64,000 bases of DNA from Geminicoccus roseus DSM 18922 (GTDB lineage: Bacteria; Pseudomonadota; Alphaproteobacteria; Geminicoccales; Geminicoccaceae): NCBI RefSeq assembly GCF_000427665.1, contig NZ_KE386572.1, forward strand, positions 310,001 to 374,000, in the 5' to 3' direction. The translations under genes and the position numbers were made by a program. This document shows positions 7,914 through 17,692 of the stretch, in pieces. Within the stretch, counting starts at the first letter, position 1. Each line of letters starts with the position of its first letter. The notes below the pieces were generated by a model. It saw nothing but the letters and a program-made list of their open reading frames with translations. It made no database searches and was not told the origin of the DNA.

Positions 7914-8753
7914 TCAGCTTGCCGGAATCGCGGGCGGTGGCAAGTCGTCACCTTTCTCGTCCAGCCAGGGATTGGGACCCCGCTCCTCGAAATACGCCAG
8001 CTCCCCGATCGCGTTCTCGATCACCCGGCGCATCGCGGCTTCCGCGGCCACCGGGTCGCGCGCCCGGATCCCGGTCAGGATCGCCTCGTGCATCGGGCAG
8101 ATCCGCCAGCGCAGGTGGGTGGTGTCCTCGCGGCGGAGGACGTGGTGCCGGTGCAGGTTGAAGGCGCGGTCCAGGGCCGGCATCAGCGCGCGGCCGAGCT
8201 GGGTGAGGAAGCGGTTGTGCGAGGCGTCGAACACGGCGGCGTGGAAATCCAGGTCCGCCGCGTAGAACGCCGCCAGGTCCGCCTCCAGCGCGGTCGCCTC
8301 CATGGTGGCCAGATGGCCGGCCACGGTGGCGATGTCGGCCTCGCTGCCGCGCAGCGCCGCGGTCCGGGCCGCCTGCGGCTCGATGGCGAGCCGGACCTCG
8401 GCCAGCTCCGCCATCAGGCCGGGGTCCAGGCGGAACGGGTCGATCCAGGCCAGCACGTCCGGGTCCAGCAGGTTCCAGTCGGTCATCGGCCGGATCCGCC
8501 CGCCGGTGCGCTGGCGCAGCTCGATCAGCCCCTTGGCGGCCAGCACCCGCATCGCCTCGCGGATCGAGGTCCGGCTGACCCCGAACACCTCCAGCAGCTC
8601 GTCGATCGAGGGCAGCGCCTCGCCCGGCGCCAGCTCGCCCCGCCCGATCCGCTCGCCCAGCTGGTGGACGAGCCGGCCGTGCAGGCCGATGCGCGGGTAG
8701 AGCCGGAGCCAGTTGACCCCTTCCGGCAGCGCCGGCCCGTTGGATCCGGCCAT
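7914..8753 (-). CDS. FadR-subfamily GntR transcriptional regulator
   Basis: A 279-residue regulator. The N-terminal winged helix is visible at about residues 25-85 (GRGELAPGEALPSIDELLEVFGVSRTSIREAMRVLAAKGLI), and the C-terminal FCD ligand domain follows, with the metal- or ligand-binding pattern of Asp and His residues (DLDFHAAVFDAS, HEAILTGIRARD). The ATG at 8753 matches the family N-terminus; the longer frame upstream is arginine-rich shadow. It lies between the PfpI gene and the transporter operon, so it is the likely local repressor, with a sugar or sugar acid of the pathway as effector. Candidate sites are listed at 7725-7913 and 15925-16121. Confidence 0.9.
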   Translation of the reverse strand: MAGSNGPALPEGVNWLRLYPRIGLHGRLVHQLGERIGRGELAPGEALPSIDELLEVFGVSRTSIREAMRVLAAKGLIELRQRTGGRIRPMTDWNLLDPDVLAWIDPFRLDPGLMAELAEVRLAIEPQAARTAALRGSEADIATVAGHLATMEATALEADLAAFYAADLDFHAAVFDASHNRFLTQLGRALMPALDRAFNLHRHHVLRREDTTHLRWRICPMHEAILTGIRARDPVAAEAAMRRVIENAIGELAYFEERGPNPWLDEKGDDLPPPAIPAS

Positions 8754-8767
8754 GACCCGGTCCCGCC

Positions 8768-9355
8768 TCAGCCGTGCTCGATCCGGGTGCCCAGCACGAC
8801 CAGGCACTCGCGCATGAACGCGGCCAGGCCCGGCCAGCCCTTGCCCGAGACCAGCTTGCCCTGGCGATGCGCACCGTCCGGCGGCACGTCGACATAGATG
8901 CCGCCGGCGAGACGCACTTCCGGCTCGCAATACTGCAGCGCCGCCACCTCGCGGCCCTTCAGCACCCCGTCCACCGCCATCAGGATCTGCACGCCGTGGC
9001 AGATCGTGAAGATCGGCTTGTCGGCCTCGTGGAAGTGCCGGACGATCCGCTGCACCCGGGGGTCGATCCGGATGTATTCCGGCCCGCGCCCGCCGGCACA
9101 GTAGACTGCATCATAGTCCGCCGGGTCCACATCGGCGAAGGTCTGGTTGATCAGGTGGTTGTGGCCGGGCTTCTCGGTGTAGGTCTGGTCGTTCTCGAAG
9201 TCGTGCAGCGAGGTCTTGATGAACTCGCCCTTCTTCTTGTCCGGGCAGACCACGTGCACCGTGTGGCCGACCGCCTCCATGGCGTGCTGGAACACGAAGA
9301 TCTCGTATTCCTCGCTGAACTCGCCGGTCAGCATGAGGATCTTCTTGCCGGTCAT
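8768..9355 (-). CDS. DJ-1/PfpI family protein
   Basis: A 195-residue class-I glutamine-amidotransferase-like protein of the DJ-1/PfpI superfamily. The nucleophile elbow is FTICHGVQIL with Cys at about residue 119, and the Glu that often supports it is in the N-terminal GEFSEEYE segment. Members act as glyoxalases, deglycase-like enzymes, proteases or hydratases, and the exact activity cannot be read from sequence. Its position between sugar dehydrogenases and the sugar regulator suggests a role in handling reactive carbonyl products of the pathway, which is an inference. It is 14 bases upstream of the GntR gene. Confidence 0.85.
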   Translation of the reverse strand: MTGKKILMLTGEFSEEYEIFVFQHAMEAVGHTVHVVCPDKKKGEFIKTSLHDFENDQTYTEKPGHNHLINQTFADVDPADYDAVYCAGGRGPEYIRIDPRVQRIVRHFHEADKPIFTICHGVQILMAVDGVLKGREVAALQYCEPEVRLAGGIYVDVPPDGAHRQGKLVSGKGWPGLAAFMRECLVVLGTRIEHG

Positions 9356-9379
9356 CTCGTCTAGCTTCCCTGTTGTTCG

Positions 9380-9787
9380 TTATTGCAAGAGAACGTGAAC
9401 GCCCTGGGCATCGGCCGCCTTGGCCAAGGCCCGGTCGAAGGTGAGGAGCGGGACCGTGAGTCGCATCGCCAACTCAAGGTAGCCCGCGTCGTAAACCGAA
9501 AGCCGGTGCTGCCGGGCCAGATGGACAAGTGGACCGAACGCGATCATCGGCGTGTTCATGTCGATGTTGACGTTCAGCTCGTTCAAGGAGGCGAATGCCG
9601 CGGACATGTGCGCCGACGTGAACCGTAGCCGGCGCTCGGCGGCGAGAAATCCGCTTGCGACCTCAGCGCTCCAATAAGCGGGCGCATAGAGCGGCCCCGC
9701 CGCAGCAGCCTCGGACAGGACTATCCTGGCCCGCACCGGCTCATCCGGCATGAAAGCGCCGATCGCCACCGAAGCATCCACGACCAT
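9380..9787 (-). CDS. PIN-domain toxin, VapC-like
   Basis: A 135-residue PIN-domain ribonuclease. The acidic metal-binding residues appear in order: VVDASV at the start, SAEVASG near residue 40, SVYDAGYLELA near 97 and TFDRALAKAA near 115. VapC proteins cleave RNA, often initiator tRNA or rRNA loops. Its ATG overlaps the final base of the antitoxin stop, the usual coupled arrangement. The pair sits inside the sugar catabolic gene string, between the PfpI and the first Gfo/Idh gene, without any sign of a mobile element. Confidence 0.9.
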   Translation of the reverse strand: MVVDASVAIGAFMPDEPVRARIVLSEAAAAGPLYAPAYWSAEVASGFLAAERRLRFTSAHMSAAFASLNELNVNIDMNTPMIAFGPLVHLARQHRLSVYDAGYLELAMRLTVPLLTFDRALAKAADAQGVHVLLQ

Positions 9788-10035
9788 CAGTCCTGGTACC
9801 GCCGGCCAGCCTTCACCAGTTCCACCGGATCCACCCCCCGAAGCTCCTCGGCCGGACCTAGAGCGTCGAAGCGATCGAACGCGGCTTTCAGCCGGACAAG
9901 ATTGGCCTGCCTGGGGCCCACCAGCCGCGCCACCGGCTTGCCGTGCCGGGTGATCACGATCTCCTCGCCCCGCTCCACCTGCTCGATCAGCCGGGACAGG
10001 TGGGTCTTCGCCTCAAGGATGCCGACTTCGGTCAT
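9787..10035 (-). CDS. Phd/YefM-type antitoxin, VapB partner
   Basis: An 82-residue antitoxin of the Phd/YefM fold. The N-terminal DNA-binding half reads EAKTHLSRLIEQVERGEEIVITRHGKPVARLVG, a classic Phd/YefM pattern, and the C-terminal half is the charged segment that binds the toxin. It ends one base into the PIN toxin start. Such antitoxins usually repress their own operon together with the toxin. The gap to the Gfo/Idh stop at 10088 is 52 bases, which would hold the module's own promoter. Confidence 0.9.
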   Translation of the reverse strand: MTEVGILEAKTHLSRLIEQVERGEEIVITRHGKPVARLVGPRQANLVRLKAAFDRFDALGPAEELRGVDPVELVKAGRRYQD

Positions 10036-10087
10036 GCCGCGACTCCTGGTAATCTGACCATAAATCTAGTCAGATCCGCTCAGCCCG

Positions 10088-11260
<1,173 letters not shown>

Positions 11261-11279
11261 CGTTGTCTCGCCTCCCTGC

Positions 11280-11347
11280 GGGCAGGTCCGGCCTGCCCCG
11301 ATCCCTTGTCTTGCTGCTGGGCCGCCCGGCAGGGGTCGCCGGGCGGC
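11280..11347 (-). other. Two consecutive stem-loops between the Gfo/Idh genes
   Basis: The 99-base gap holds GCCGCCCGGC (11321-11330) paired with GCCGGGCGGC (11338-11347) around a seven-base loop, and GGGCAGG (11280-11286) paired with CCTGCCC (11292-11298) around five bases. Neither is followed by a T tract, so they are not typical terminators; they may tune mRNA stability or differential expression of the two dehydrogenases. Confidence 0.55.
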
Positions 11348-11359
11348 ACCCTCAGCCGG

Positions 11360-12544
11360 TCACACCGCGGCCTTGGTCCAGGCTCCGTTCTTCCTGCTGC
11401 TCTCCACCACCGCCTCGCAGAACTTCACGCCCTCCAGGCCCTGCTGGATGCCCGGCACCAGCATCGCCTCCGGGTCGGGCGCGCGCCCCTCGATCTTCGC
11501 CGAGATCAGCTCGGCGGCGTCCGAGTAGAGGTTGGCGAAGCCCTCCAGGTAGCCTTCCGGGTGGCCGGACGGCACCCGGGTGACCCGGGCGGCGCCAGGG
11601 CCCGACCCGGCGCCGCCGCGGCTGATCTGCCGGGGCGGCTCGCCATAGGGCGTGAAGGTCAGGTAGTTCGGGTTCTCCTGCTCCCAGGACAGCCCGCCCT
11701 TGTCGCCATAGACGCGCACCCGCAGGCAGTTCTCGTTGCCCGGCGCCACCTGGGATGCCCACAGCATCCCCTTCGCCCCGCTCTCGTAGCGCAGCATGAT
11801 GTGGGCGTTGTCGTCGAGCTGGCGGCCGTCCACGAAGCTGGTCAGGTCGGCAGCCAGTTCCTTCAGCGTCAGGCCGCTGATGAACCCTGCCAGGTTCATG
11901 GCATGGGTGCCGATGTCGCCGACCGCCCCCACCGGCCCGGACTGGGCCGGGTCGTTGCGCCAGGCGGCCTGCTTCTGGCCGGTGTCCTCCAGCTTGGTGG
12001 TCAGCCAGTCCTGGGCGTATTCCGCCTGGACGATCCGCACCTGGCCGAGCAGGCCGTCCGCCACCATCTGGCGGGCCTGCCGGACCATCGGGTAGGCGGT
12101 GTAGTTGTGGGTCAGCACGAACACCACGTCCGGCTGCTTGGCCAGCGCGTCGGCCAGCCGCTTGCCGTCCTTCATGCCGACCGTGAGCGGCTTGTCGCAG
12201 ATCACGTGGATGCCGCGGCGCACGAACTCCAGCGCCGCCGGGACGTGGACATGGTTCGGCGTCACGATTGCGACGACGTCGATGCCCTCCTTCAGCCGCG
12301 CCTCGCGCTGCGCCATCTCGGCATAGCTGCCGTAGCAGCGCGCCTCGGGCAGGCCGAGCTCGGCACCGGACGCCTTCGACTTCTCCGGGGTGGAGGAGAA
12401 GGCGCCGGCGACCAGCTCGAACCGGTCGTCCATCCGTGCCGCCAGCCGGTGCACGGCGCCGATGAACGCCCCCTGCCCGCCGCCGACCATGCCCAGGCGA
12501 AGCCTGCGCCGCGGCGCCTTCGCCTGGCTGCTTTCACCGACCAT
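11360..12544 (-). CDS. Gfo/Idh/MocA-family oxidoreductase
   Basis: A 394-residue NAD(P)-dependent dehydrogenase with an N-terminal Rossmann motif LRLGMVGGGQGAFIGAVHR and the catalytic lysine motif in the DKP form (CDKPLTV near residue 118). The C-terminal domain carries GAVGDIGTHAMNLAGFISG with the catalytic Asp and His. The type that starts GGGQGAFIGAVHR is regularly found beside IolE-like TIM barrels, as here: the TIM-barrel gene ends 13 bases upstream. I chose the ATG at 12544 because the longer frame is not conserved in pattern. Substrate is likely a sugar, cyclitol or glycoside hydroxyl group. Confidence 0.92.
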   Translation of the reverse strand: MVGESSQAKAPRRRLRLGMVGGGQGAFIGAVHRLAARMDDRFELVAGAFSSTPEKSKASGAELGLPEARCYGSYAEMAQREARLKEGIDVVAIVTPNHVHVPAALEFVRRGIHVICDKPLTVGMKDGKRLADALAKQPDVVFVLTHNYTAYPMVRQARQMVADGLLGQVRIVQAEYAQDWLTTKLEDTGQKQAAWRNDPAQSGPVGAVGDIGTHAMNLAGFISGLTLKELAADLTSFVDGRQLDDNAHIMLRYESGAKGMLWASQVAPGNENCLRVRVYGDKGGLSWEQENPNYLTFTPYGEPPRQISRGGAGSGPGAARVTRVPSGHPEGYLEGFANLYSDAAELISAKIEGRAPDPEAMLVPGIQQGLEGVKFCEAVVESSRKNGAWTKAAV

Positions 12545-12557
12545 CCGACAACTCCCC

Positions 12558-13616
12558 TTAGCGGTCCAGGCCGAGCGAACGGCGCGCCACCGAGACATCG
12601 GCGCCCTGGCCGATGAAGTCCTCGAAGCTGCCCTCGCTCACCTTGATGATGTGGTTGGCGATGAACTCCGCCCCCTCGCGGGCGCCGTCGATGCTGTTCT
12701 TGATCGCGCACTCCCACTCCAGCACCGCCCAGCTGTCATAGTCGTAGACCGCGAGCTGGCTGAAGATCGCGCCGAAATCGACCTGGCCGTCGCCCAGCGA
12801 CCGGAAGCGCCCGGCCCGGTGCGGCCAGTCCTGGAAACCGGAATAGACGCCCTGCTTGCCGGACGTGTTCAGCTCGGCGTCCTTGACGTGAAACGCGGTG
12901 ATCCGCTCGTGGTAGTGCTCGATGAAGGCCAGGTAATCCAGGCCCTGCAGGCAGAAATGCGAGGGATCATAGTTGATCGTGCAGCGCTTGTGGTTGTTCA
13001 CGCGCTTGAGGAACATCTCGAAGGTGACGCCGTCGTGCAGGTCCTCGCCCGGGTGGATCTCGTAGGCGACGTCGACGCCGACCTCGTCATGGGCGTCCAG
13101 GATCGGCTGCCAGCGCTTGGCCAGCTCGTCGAACGCGGTGTCGATCAGGCCGGCGGGGCGCGGCGGCCAGGGATAGATGTAGGGCCAGGCAAGCGCGCCG
13201 CTGAAGGTGACATGCACGTCCAGGCCGAGATTGCGGCTGGCCTTGGCGCCTGCCAGCACCTGGGAGACCGCCCATTCCTGGCGCGCCTTGGGATTGCCGC
13301 GGACATGCGGGGCGGCGAACGCGTCGAAGCCCTCGTCATAGGCCGGGTGCACCGCCACGCACTGGCCCTGCAGATGGGTCGAGAGCTCGGTGATCTCGAT
13401 GCCCTGCTCGGCGGCGACGCCCTTGATCTCGTCGCAATAGTCCTTGGACTGCGCGGCCTTCTCCAGGTCGAACAGGCGCCCGTCCCAGGTCGGGATCTGC
13501 ACGCCCTTGTAGCCCAGGCCGGCAGCCCAGCCGCAGATCGACTTCCAGCTGTTGAACGGCGCCTGGTCGCCCACGAACTGGGCAAGGAACAGGCCGGGGC
13601 CCTTCATCGTCTTCAT
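12558..13616 (-). CDS. Sugar phosphate isomerase/epimerase-type TIM barrel
   Basis: A 352-residue TIM-barrel protein of the AP-endonuclease-2/xylose-isomerase-like family. Metal-binding residues are seen in YEIHPGEDLHDG, NYDPSHFCLQG, HVKDAELN and LEWECAIK, which give the usual Glu-Asp-His-Glu set. Family members isomerise or epimerise sugars, dehydrate inosose (IolE) or cleave 3-keto-glycosides. It lies 13 bases before a Gfo/Idh gene and 10 after another TIM-barrel gene. The ATG at 13616 was chosen because MKTMKGPGLFLAQF is the family-like start. Confidence 0.88.
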   Translation of the reverse strand: MKTMKGPGLFLAQFVGDQAPFNSWKSICGWAAGLGYKGVQIPTWDGRLFDLEKAAQSKDYCDEIKGVAAEQGIEITELSTHLQGQCVAVHPAYDEGFDAFAAPHVRGNPKARQEWAVSQVLAGAKASRNLGLDVHVTFSGALAWPYIYPWPPRPAGLIDTAFDELAKRWQPILDAHDEVGVDVAYEIHPGEDLHDGVTFEMFLKRVNNHKRCTINYDPSHFCLQGLDYLAFIEHYHERITAFHVKDAELNTSGKQGVYSGFQDWPHRAGRFRSLGDGQVDFGAIFSQLAVYDYDSWAVLEWECAIKNSIDGAREGAEFIANHIIKVSEGSFEDFIGQGADVSVARRSLGLDR

Positions 13617-13626
13617 CGCATCGTCC

Positions 13627-14475
13627 TCAGGCTTTGGCGTAGGCGTCGCGCAGGAAATCGTGGCCGAACCGGTAGACCTCCTCGCGCGCCGGGAAGAAGT
13701 CGCGCCAGACGCGGGTGGCGGCCGCCAGCCCGGGCAGCGCCCGGCCAAACGCCTCGATCGTGTAGAAGCCCTGGTAGCCGCCCTTCTTGAACGCCTTGAA
13801 GGTGGCGTCCCACGGCACATGACCCTTGCCGGGCGTGCCCCGGTCGTTCTCAGAGACGTGGACGTGGTTGATCTGCGCCAGGTTGGGCAGGATCACGCCG
13901 ACCGGGTCCTTCTCCTCGATGTTCTGGTGGAAGGTGTCGTAGAGCAGGCCGTAGTTCGGCCGGTCGACCTGGCGCACCACGTTGGCGGCGTCGTCCACCG
14001 TGTTCAGCGCATGGCACTCGAACCGGTTGAGCGGCTCCACCGACAGCTTCAGGCCCAGCTTGGCGGCATAGTCCGCCGCCCGGCCATGCACGTCGACGAT
14101 GCCGGCCCGCTCTTCCTTGCTGGCCGGCTCGCCGGTGAACACGCCGAGCGGCTGGTAGAACGGCCCGCACAGAAGCTCGCCGCCGGCGGCGTCCAAACAG
14201 TCCAGCGCCCAGGTCAGCCGCTTGAGCGCGTTGTCGCGCACCGCGGCGTCCGCGCTGATCGCCGAACTCTGCTCGTCGGGCAGCACGGTGACCGCGGTCA
14301 TCCGCAGGCCGTTGTCCTTGGCGACCTGGCCGACCTTGCGAAAATGCTCCGGGTCGCCCTCGAAGATCGGCAGCTCGACCCCGTCATAGCCGGTCTTCTT
14401 GATCTCGGCGAACAGGGGGAAATGCTCCTCGGTGACGTGGGTCGTCCAGAGCAGCAGGTTGAAGCCCAGCAGCAT
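13627..14475 (-). CDS. D-tagatose/D-psicose 3-epimerase-like TIM barrel
   Basis: A 282-residue TIM barrel whose motifs match ketose 3-epimerases: SVEPLNRFECHALN (first metal Glu), LLYDTFHQNIEE (Asp), HVHVSENDRGTPGKGHVPW (His and substrate Arg) and TIEAFG (second catalytic Glu). These enzymes invert C3 of free ketoses using a Mn or Mg ion. The ATG at 14475 gives the N-terminus MLLGFNLLLWTTHV, where the family begins. It is seven bases downstream of another isomerase gene, so the two are co-translated. Confidence 0.88.
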   Translation of the reverse strand: MLLGFNLLLWTTHVTEEHFPLFAEIKKTGYDGVELPIFEGDPEHFRKVGQVAKDNGLRMTAVTVLPDEQSSAISADAAVRDNALKRLTWALDCLDAAGGELLCGPFYQPLGVFTGEPASKEERAGIVDVHGRAADYAAKLGLKLSVEPLNRFECHALNTVDDAANVVRQVDRPNYGLLYDTFHQNIEEKDPVGVILPNLAQINHVHVSENDRGTPGKGHVPWDATFKAFKKGGYQGFYTIEAFGRALPGLAAATRVWRDFFPAREEVYRFGHDFLRDAYAKA

Positions 14476-14482
14476 GGCGCCC

Positions 14483-15394
14483 TCACCCGTATTTCTTGTT
14501 GAGCTCGTCCAGCGCCGCCTTGCACTTCTCGGTGGCCGGCCACGCATGCGGCCAGAAGCACAAATCGACCGTCCACCAGTCGTGACCCACGTTCTCCTTG
14601 GCGAGTGCCGGCACCAATTCGTCGAAGTTCAGCACGCCCTCGCCGAACGGCGGATGCGCGCTGGTTTCGTCCTCGCCGTTGTCGTCCTTGTGGCAGGTGT
14701 TGTCGCTGTCGATCAGGTGGATGTGGTTGATCCGCCCGGACAGGCGCTGGATGAACTCGAGCTGGCCGCCTTTCAGCGTCTCCTTCTTGCCTTCCTGGCG
14801 CACCCCGTTCACCGCGACCATCTGGCCATGGCAGGTGTCGTACATCACCCCGAAATTGGCATGCGGCAGCTTGTCCAGCACGCGCTGCACGTCGGAGGGC
14901 TTGTTGAAGGCGAAGCCCGGCTCGAACTCCCAGGTCACGTACAGGCCGTGGTCGCCCGCGGTCTTGATGCACCAGTCCCAGGTCTCGACCAGCCGCTTCA
15001 TCAGGTCGTCGTAATCGGCTTCCTTGTGGATCGTCGGCGGCTGCACCGTGTCGACCCGGATGCCCTTGATGCCGAGATCTTCAGCGAACCGGGCGTTCTC
15101 CTTGAACGCCGCCTTGTAGTCCGAGGTGTCGCGGGTGTTCAGGAGCTTTTGCGACCACAGATCCTGGGCGAAGCCGGAGAAGGCCAGGCCGTGCTTCTTC
15201 ACCTTGTCGACCAGGGCGTCCCGGTCGTCCCTGGTCGGGTGGTTCTGCGGGTTCGGGTAGCCGTTGAAGCCGCCGAGCTCCAGCCCGTCGAACTTCAGCT
15301 CGGCGAGCTTGGCCAGCACTTCGTCGAAGGGGATCGGATGGGCGCCGTACGGGCCGACATTATAGGCCCAGGTACCGATCGACGTCCGATGCAT
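14483..15394 (-). CDS. Sugar phosphate isomerase/epimerase-type TIM barrel
   Basis: A 303-residue AP-endonuclease-2-type TIM barrel starting MHRTSIGTWAYNVGPYG. Probable metal ligands occur in TWEFEPGFAF, GVMYDTCHGQ, NHIHLIDSDN and the C-terminal WTVDLCFWP segment; the last position is Asp rather than the usual Glu. This is a different subtype from the two TIM barrels downstream, which suggests three separate steps rather than duplicates. It lies 35 bases after the mutarotase gene. The reaction is unknown. Confidence 0.85.
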   Translation of the reverse strand: MHRTSIGTWAYNVGPYGAHPIPFDEVLAKLAELKFDGLELGGFNGYPNPQNHPTRDDRDALVDKVKKHGLAFSGFAQDLWSQKLLNTRDTSDYKAAFKENARFAEDLGIKGIRVDTVQPPTIHKEADYDDLMKRLVETWDWCIKTAGDHGLYVTWEFEPGFAFNKPSDVQRVLDKLPHANFGVMYDTCHGQMVAVNGVRQEGKKETLKGGQLEFIQRLSGRINHIHLIDSDNTCHKDDNGEDETSAHPPFGEGVLNFDELVPALAKENVGHDWWTVDLCFWPHAWPATEKCKAALDELNKKYG

Positions 15395-15429
15395 CTTCAG
15401 CCTCCATGATGATGTTCTGCCGGCCGGCT

Positions 15430-15924
15430 TCAGCCCAGCCCCAGCGCCTTCTTCTCCGCCGGCCCGGGCACGCCGACCTTGCCCCCGGTGGCGATCACCC
15501 CCTTGGTCAGGATGAAATTGGCATAAGGGCGGTCGTCGAGCGTCCAGATGATCGCCCGGCACCTGGTGGATTCCGGATAGAACGCGAACCGCTCGATGGA
15601 GCCCATTGTCCAGTCCGGCCCGGACACCTCGTGCATCATGTCGAGGAAGCCCTGGTGCGCGGCGTTCATCTCGTCGGGCGCGCCGGAGATCTCCATGCGC
15701 ATCACCGGATGGCGCACGAACCCGTCCAGCGGGAACACCGACAGGAGGGCGCGGCCGATGCCGACCGTGTCCAGGTCGGTGCGGAGCAGCGGGATGCCGG
15801 CCTCGGCCGCCATGGCCGGGCCGGGAAAGTTCCGGTCCGCCAGGCAGATCCGGTCGCCATGACCCATGTCGCGCAGGATCGCGAGGAGATCCCCGCTCAA
15901 GTGCGGGTCGATCCCAATCAGCAT
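15430..15924 (-). CDS. FucU/RbsD-family sugar mutarotase
   Basis: A 164-residue protein of the RbsD/FucU family, which interconverts anomers or ring forms of free sugars. The start MLIGIDPHLSGDLLAILRDMGHGDRICLADRNFPG matches the FucU signature, including the catalytic His in MGHGD, and the C-terminal ANFILTKGVI segment carries the conserved Tyr/Asn region. A strong ribosome site GAGGGAGGTGAC touches the ATG. It is the first gene of the catabolic string, so the pathway probably begins with a free aldose or ketose that must be in the right anomeric form. Confidence 0.88.
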   Translation of the reverse strand: MLIGIDPHLSGDLLAILRDMGHGDRICLADRNFPGPAMAAEAGIPLLRTDLDTVGIGRALLSVFPLDGFVRHPVMRMEISGAPDEMNAAHQGFLDMMHEVSGPDWTMGSIERFAFYPESTRCRAIIWTLDDRPYANFILTKGVIATGGKVGVPGPAEKKALGLG

Positions 15925-16121
15925 GTCACCTCCCTCGGGACGTCTGGCGCGTCCGCATTGCGGTTAAAAAATCCGATCTTTCCCGGCGAATCAACCATGG
16001 GATCGTGGCGGGGCCGATTTTTCGGTGCGTCCCGTTCCGGGGAGGTTTGCAGCTTGTTGACCCTGCCGATCCATGAGGCGCAGTGTGCCAGAGTCGATCC
16101 GTGTTGGTTGGAGGCAGCGCC
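15925..16121. promoter_or_regulatory. Divergent promoter region with shared operator-like motifs
   Basis: This 197-base region separates the minus-strand catabolic genes from the plus-strand cupin gene. It contains AAAAAATCCGATCTTT (15966-15981) and CTTGTTGACCCTGC (16053-16066), which match two motifs ahead of the transporter operon at 7866-7897. A small inverted repeat CCGATTTTTCGG lies at 16014-16025. The shared motifs are the best candidates in the window for binding sites of the local GntR-type regulator. Confidence 0.5.
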
Positions 16122-16499
16122 ATGTCCGCCCTGTCGATGGACGGCACCGACCCCGCAAGCTGGGATCCCGAGCTCGACGCCGTGGCCGCCGCGCCGCGGC
16201 ACCACCAGGTGCTCTACGAGGACGAGCTGATCCGGGTGGTCTCGGTCAGCATCGAGCCCGGCATGCAGGAACCCCTGCACCATCATCGCTGGCCCTCGGT
16301 GTTCGTGATCGACCGCCTGCCGCAGCGGATGCGCGACTTCGACGGCCAGGGCCGCGAGATCCCGCTGCCCGTCCAGGCCGATGCCGCGCTGCCCCTGGTG
16401 GTCCGGTTCCTGCCGCAGCCTCTGCACTCGGTGCGCAACGAGGACAGGGTGCCGTTCCACGGGACCCGCATCGAGTTCAAGCAGGGATTCCCGGACTAG
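16122..16499 (+). CDS. Cupin-like protein
   Basis: A 125-residue single-domain protein with a cupin-like pattern: VSVSIEPGMQEPLHHHRWPSVFVID gives the His cluster of cupin motif 1, followed by a second half with PLHSVRNEDRVPFHGTRIEFK. Such proteins bind a metal and may be small dioxygenases, isomerases or sensors. I chose ATG 16122 because GGAGG lies seven bases upstream. It is divergent from the sugar genes and 102 bases ahead of the polyamine transporter, so its partner genes are unclear. Confidence 0.7.
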   Translation: MSALSMDGTDPASWDPELDAVAAAPRHHQVLYEDELIRVVSVSIEPGMQEPLHHHRWPSVFVIDRLPQRMRDFDGQGREIPLPVQADAALPLVVRFLPQPLHSVRNEDRVPFHGTRIEFKQGFPD

Positions 16500-16601
16500 C
16501 CGCCACCGGCTCCCGCCCGAAGCGTTCCGAGCGTGCATGCCCGCTTTCCAGGCGCACCGGCTTCGCTAAGGTCCGCGCACGGAACGGTACGGAGCAGGTG
16601 G

Positions 16602-17687
16602 ATGGCAGGCGACGCGATCGAGGCGCGCGGACTGACGAAGAGGTTCGGCAGCGGGGCCCATGCGGTCACCGCGCTCGACCGCGTCTCGGTCACGATCCGG
16701 GAGAACGAGTTCTTCACGCTTCTCGGGCCGTCCGGCTGCGGCAAGACCACCCTGCTCCGCCTGATCGCCGGGTTCGAGCTTCCCAGCGAGGGCGAACTGC
16801 TGCTGCACGGCCAGCGCATCGAGAACCTGCCGCCGTTCCGCCGGCCGGTGAACACCGTGTTCCAGTCCTACGCGCTGTTCCCGCACCTCTCGGTCAAGCG
16901 CAACGTGGCCTTCGCCCCGGAGATGCAGAAGCGGCCCAAGGACGAGATCGAGCGGGAGGTCCGCCGGGTCCTGGACCTGGTCCGGCTGCAGGGCTTCGAG
17001 CACCGCCTGCCGCGCGAGCTGTCGGGTGGCCAGCAGCAGCGCGTGGCGCTGGCAAGGGCGCTGGCCGGCAACCCCAAGGTCCTGCTCCTGGACGAGCCGC
17101 TCTCCGCGCTCGACCTGAAGCTGCGCCGCGAGATGCAGGTCGAACTGAAGCGTCTGCAGCACGAGACCGGCATCACCTTCGTGTTCGTGACCCACGACCA
17201 GGAAGAGGCGCTGACCATGTCGGACCGGATCGCGGTGATGAGCGGCGGGAAGATCCTGCAGATCGGCACGCCCGCCGAGATCTACGAGCAGCCGACCTCG
17301 CGCTTCGTGGCCGACTTCATCGGCGAGACCAACTTCCTGAAAGCCCGCTGCCTGGAGACGATCGGCGGCCGGGCGCGCTTCCGCCTGAGTTCGGGCGACG
17401 AGCTGGAGGGCATCGCGATCCCGGGCATGGGTGCCGGCGCGGACGTCACCCTGGCGATGCGCCCGGAGCGGATCGACCTTCTGCGCGAGGACAGCCCGGG
17501 CCTGCCGGCCACGATGCGCAGCCTCCTTTATATCGGCAACGACACGGTCTGCACCCTGGCCCTTTCCGACGGCACCGAGGTCCAGGCGCGGGTGCAGAAC
17601 CGGCGGGGCGCCGTGGGCGGGGTGGAGCCCGGCGCCACCGTGCACCTGCGCGTGCTGCCCGAGGCGGTGCGCGTGGTGGGGGACTGA
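16602..17687 (+). CDS. potA: Polyamine ABC transporter ATPase (PotA/PotG type)
   Basis: A 361-residue ATPase of the spermidine/putrescine importer class. Walker [10 protein letters not shown]-loop [13 protein letters not shown], signature [15 protein letters not shown], Walker [16 protein letters not shown] and H-loop [11 protein letters not shown] are all canonical, followed by the [14 protein letters not shown] junction and a C-terminal TOBE domain. The ATG at 16602 is preceded by GGAGCAGGTGG. It is followed five bases later by two PotB/PotC-type permeases. The cognate binding protein is not adjacent but 5.4 kb downstream at 24771. Confidence 0.92.
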   Translation: MAGDAIEARGLTKRFGSGAHAVTALDRVSVTIRENEFFTLLGPSGCGKTTLLRLIAGFELPSEGELLLHGQRIENLPPFRRPVNTVFQSYALFPHLSVKRNVAFAPEMQKRPKDEIEREVRRVLDLVRLQGFEHRLPRELSGGQQQRVALARALAGNPKVLLLDEPLSALDLKLRREMQVELKRLQHETGITFVFVTHDQEEALTMSDRIAVMSGGKILQIGTPAEIYEQPTSRFVADFIGETNFLKARCLETIGGRARFRLSSGDELEGIAIPGMGAGADVTLAMRPERIDLLREDSPGLPATMRSLLYIGNDTVCTLALSDGTEVQARVQNRRGAVGGVEPGATVHLRVLPEAVRVVGD

Positions 17688-17692
17688 GCGCC

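Noticed and set aside
6633-8897. Very long plus-strand frame opposite the transporter ATPase and GntR genes
   Set aside because: It is the GC-rich antisense shadow of conserved minus-strand genes; its product is His/Arg/Gln-rich with no domain pattern.
12558-15394. Standard myo-inositol (iol) operon
   Set aside because: The TIM barrels include a ketose-3-epimerase type, and IolB, IolC and IolD genes are absent from the string.
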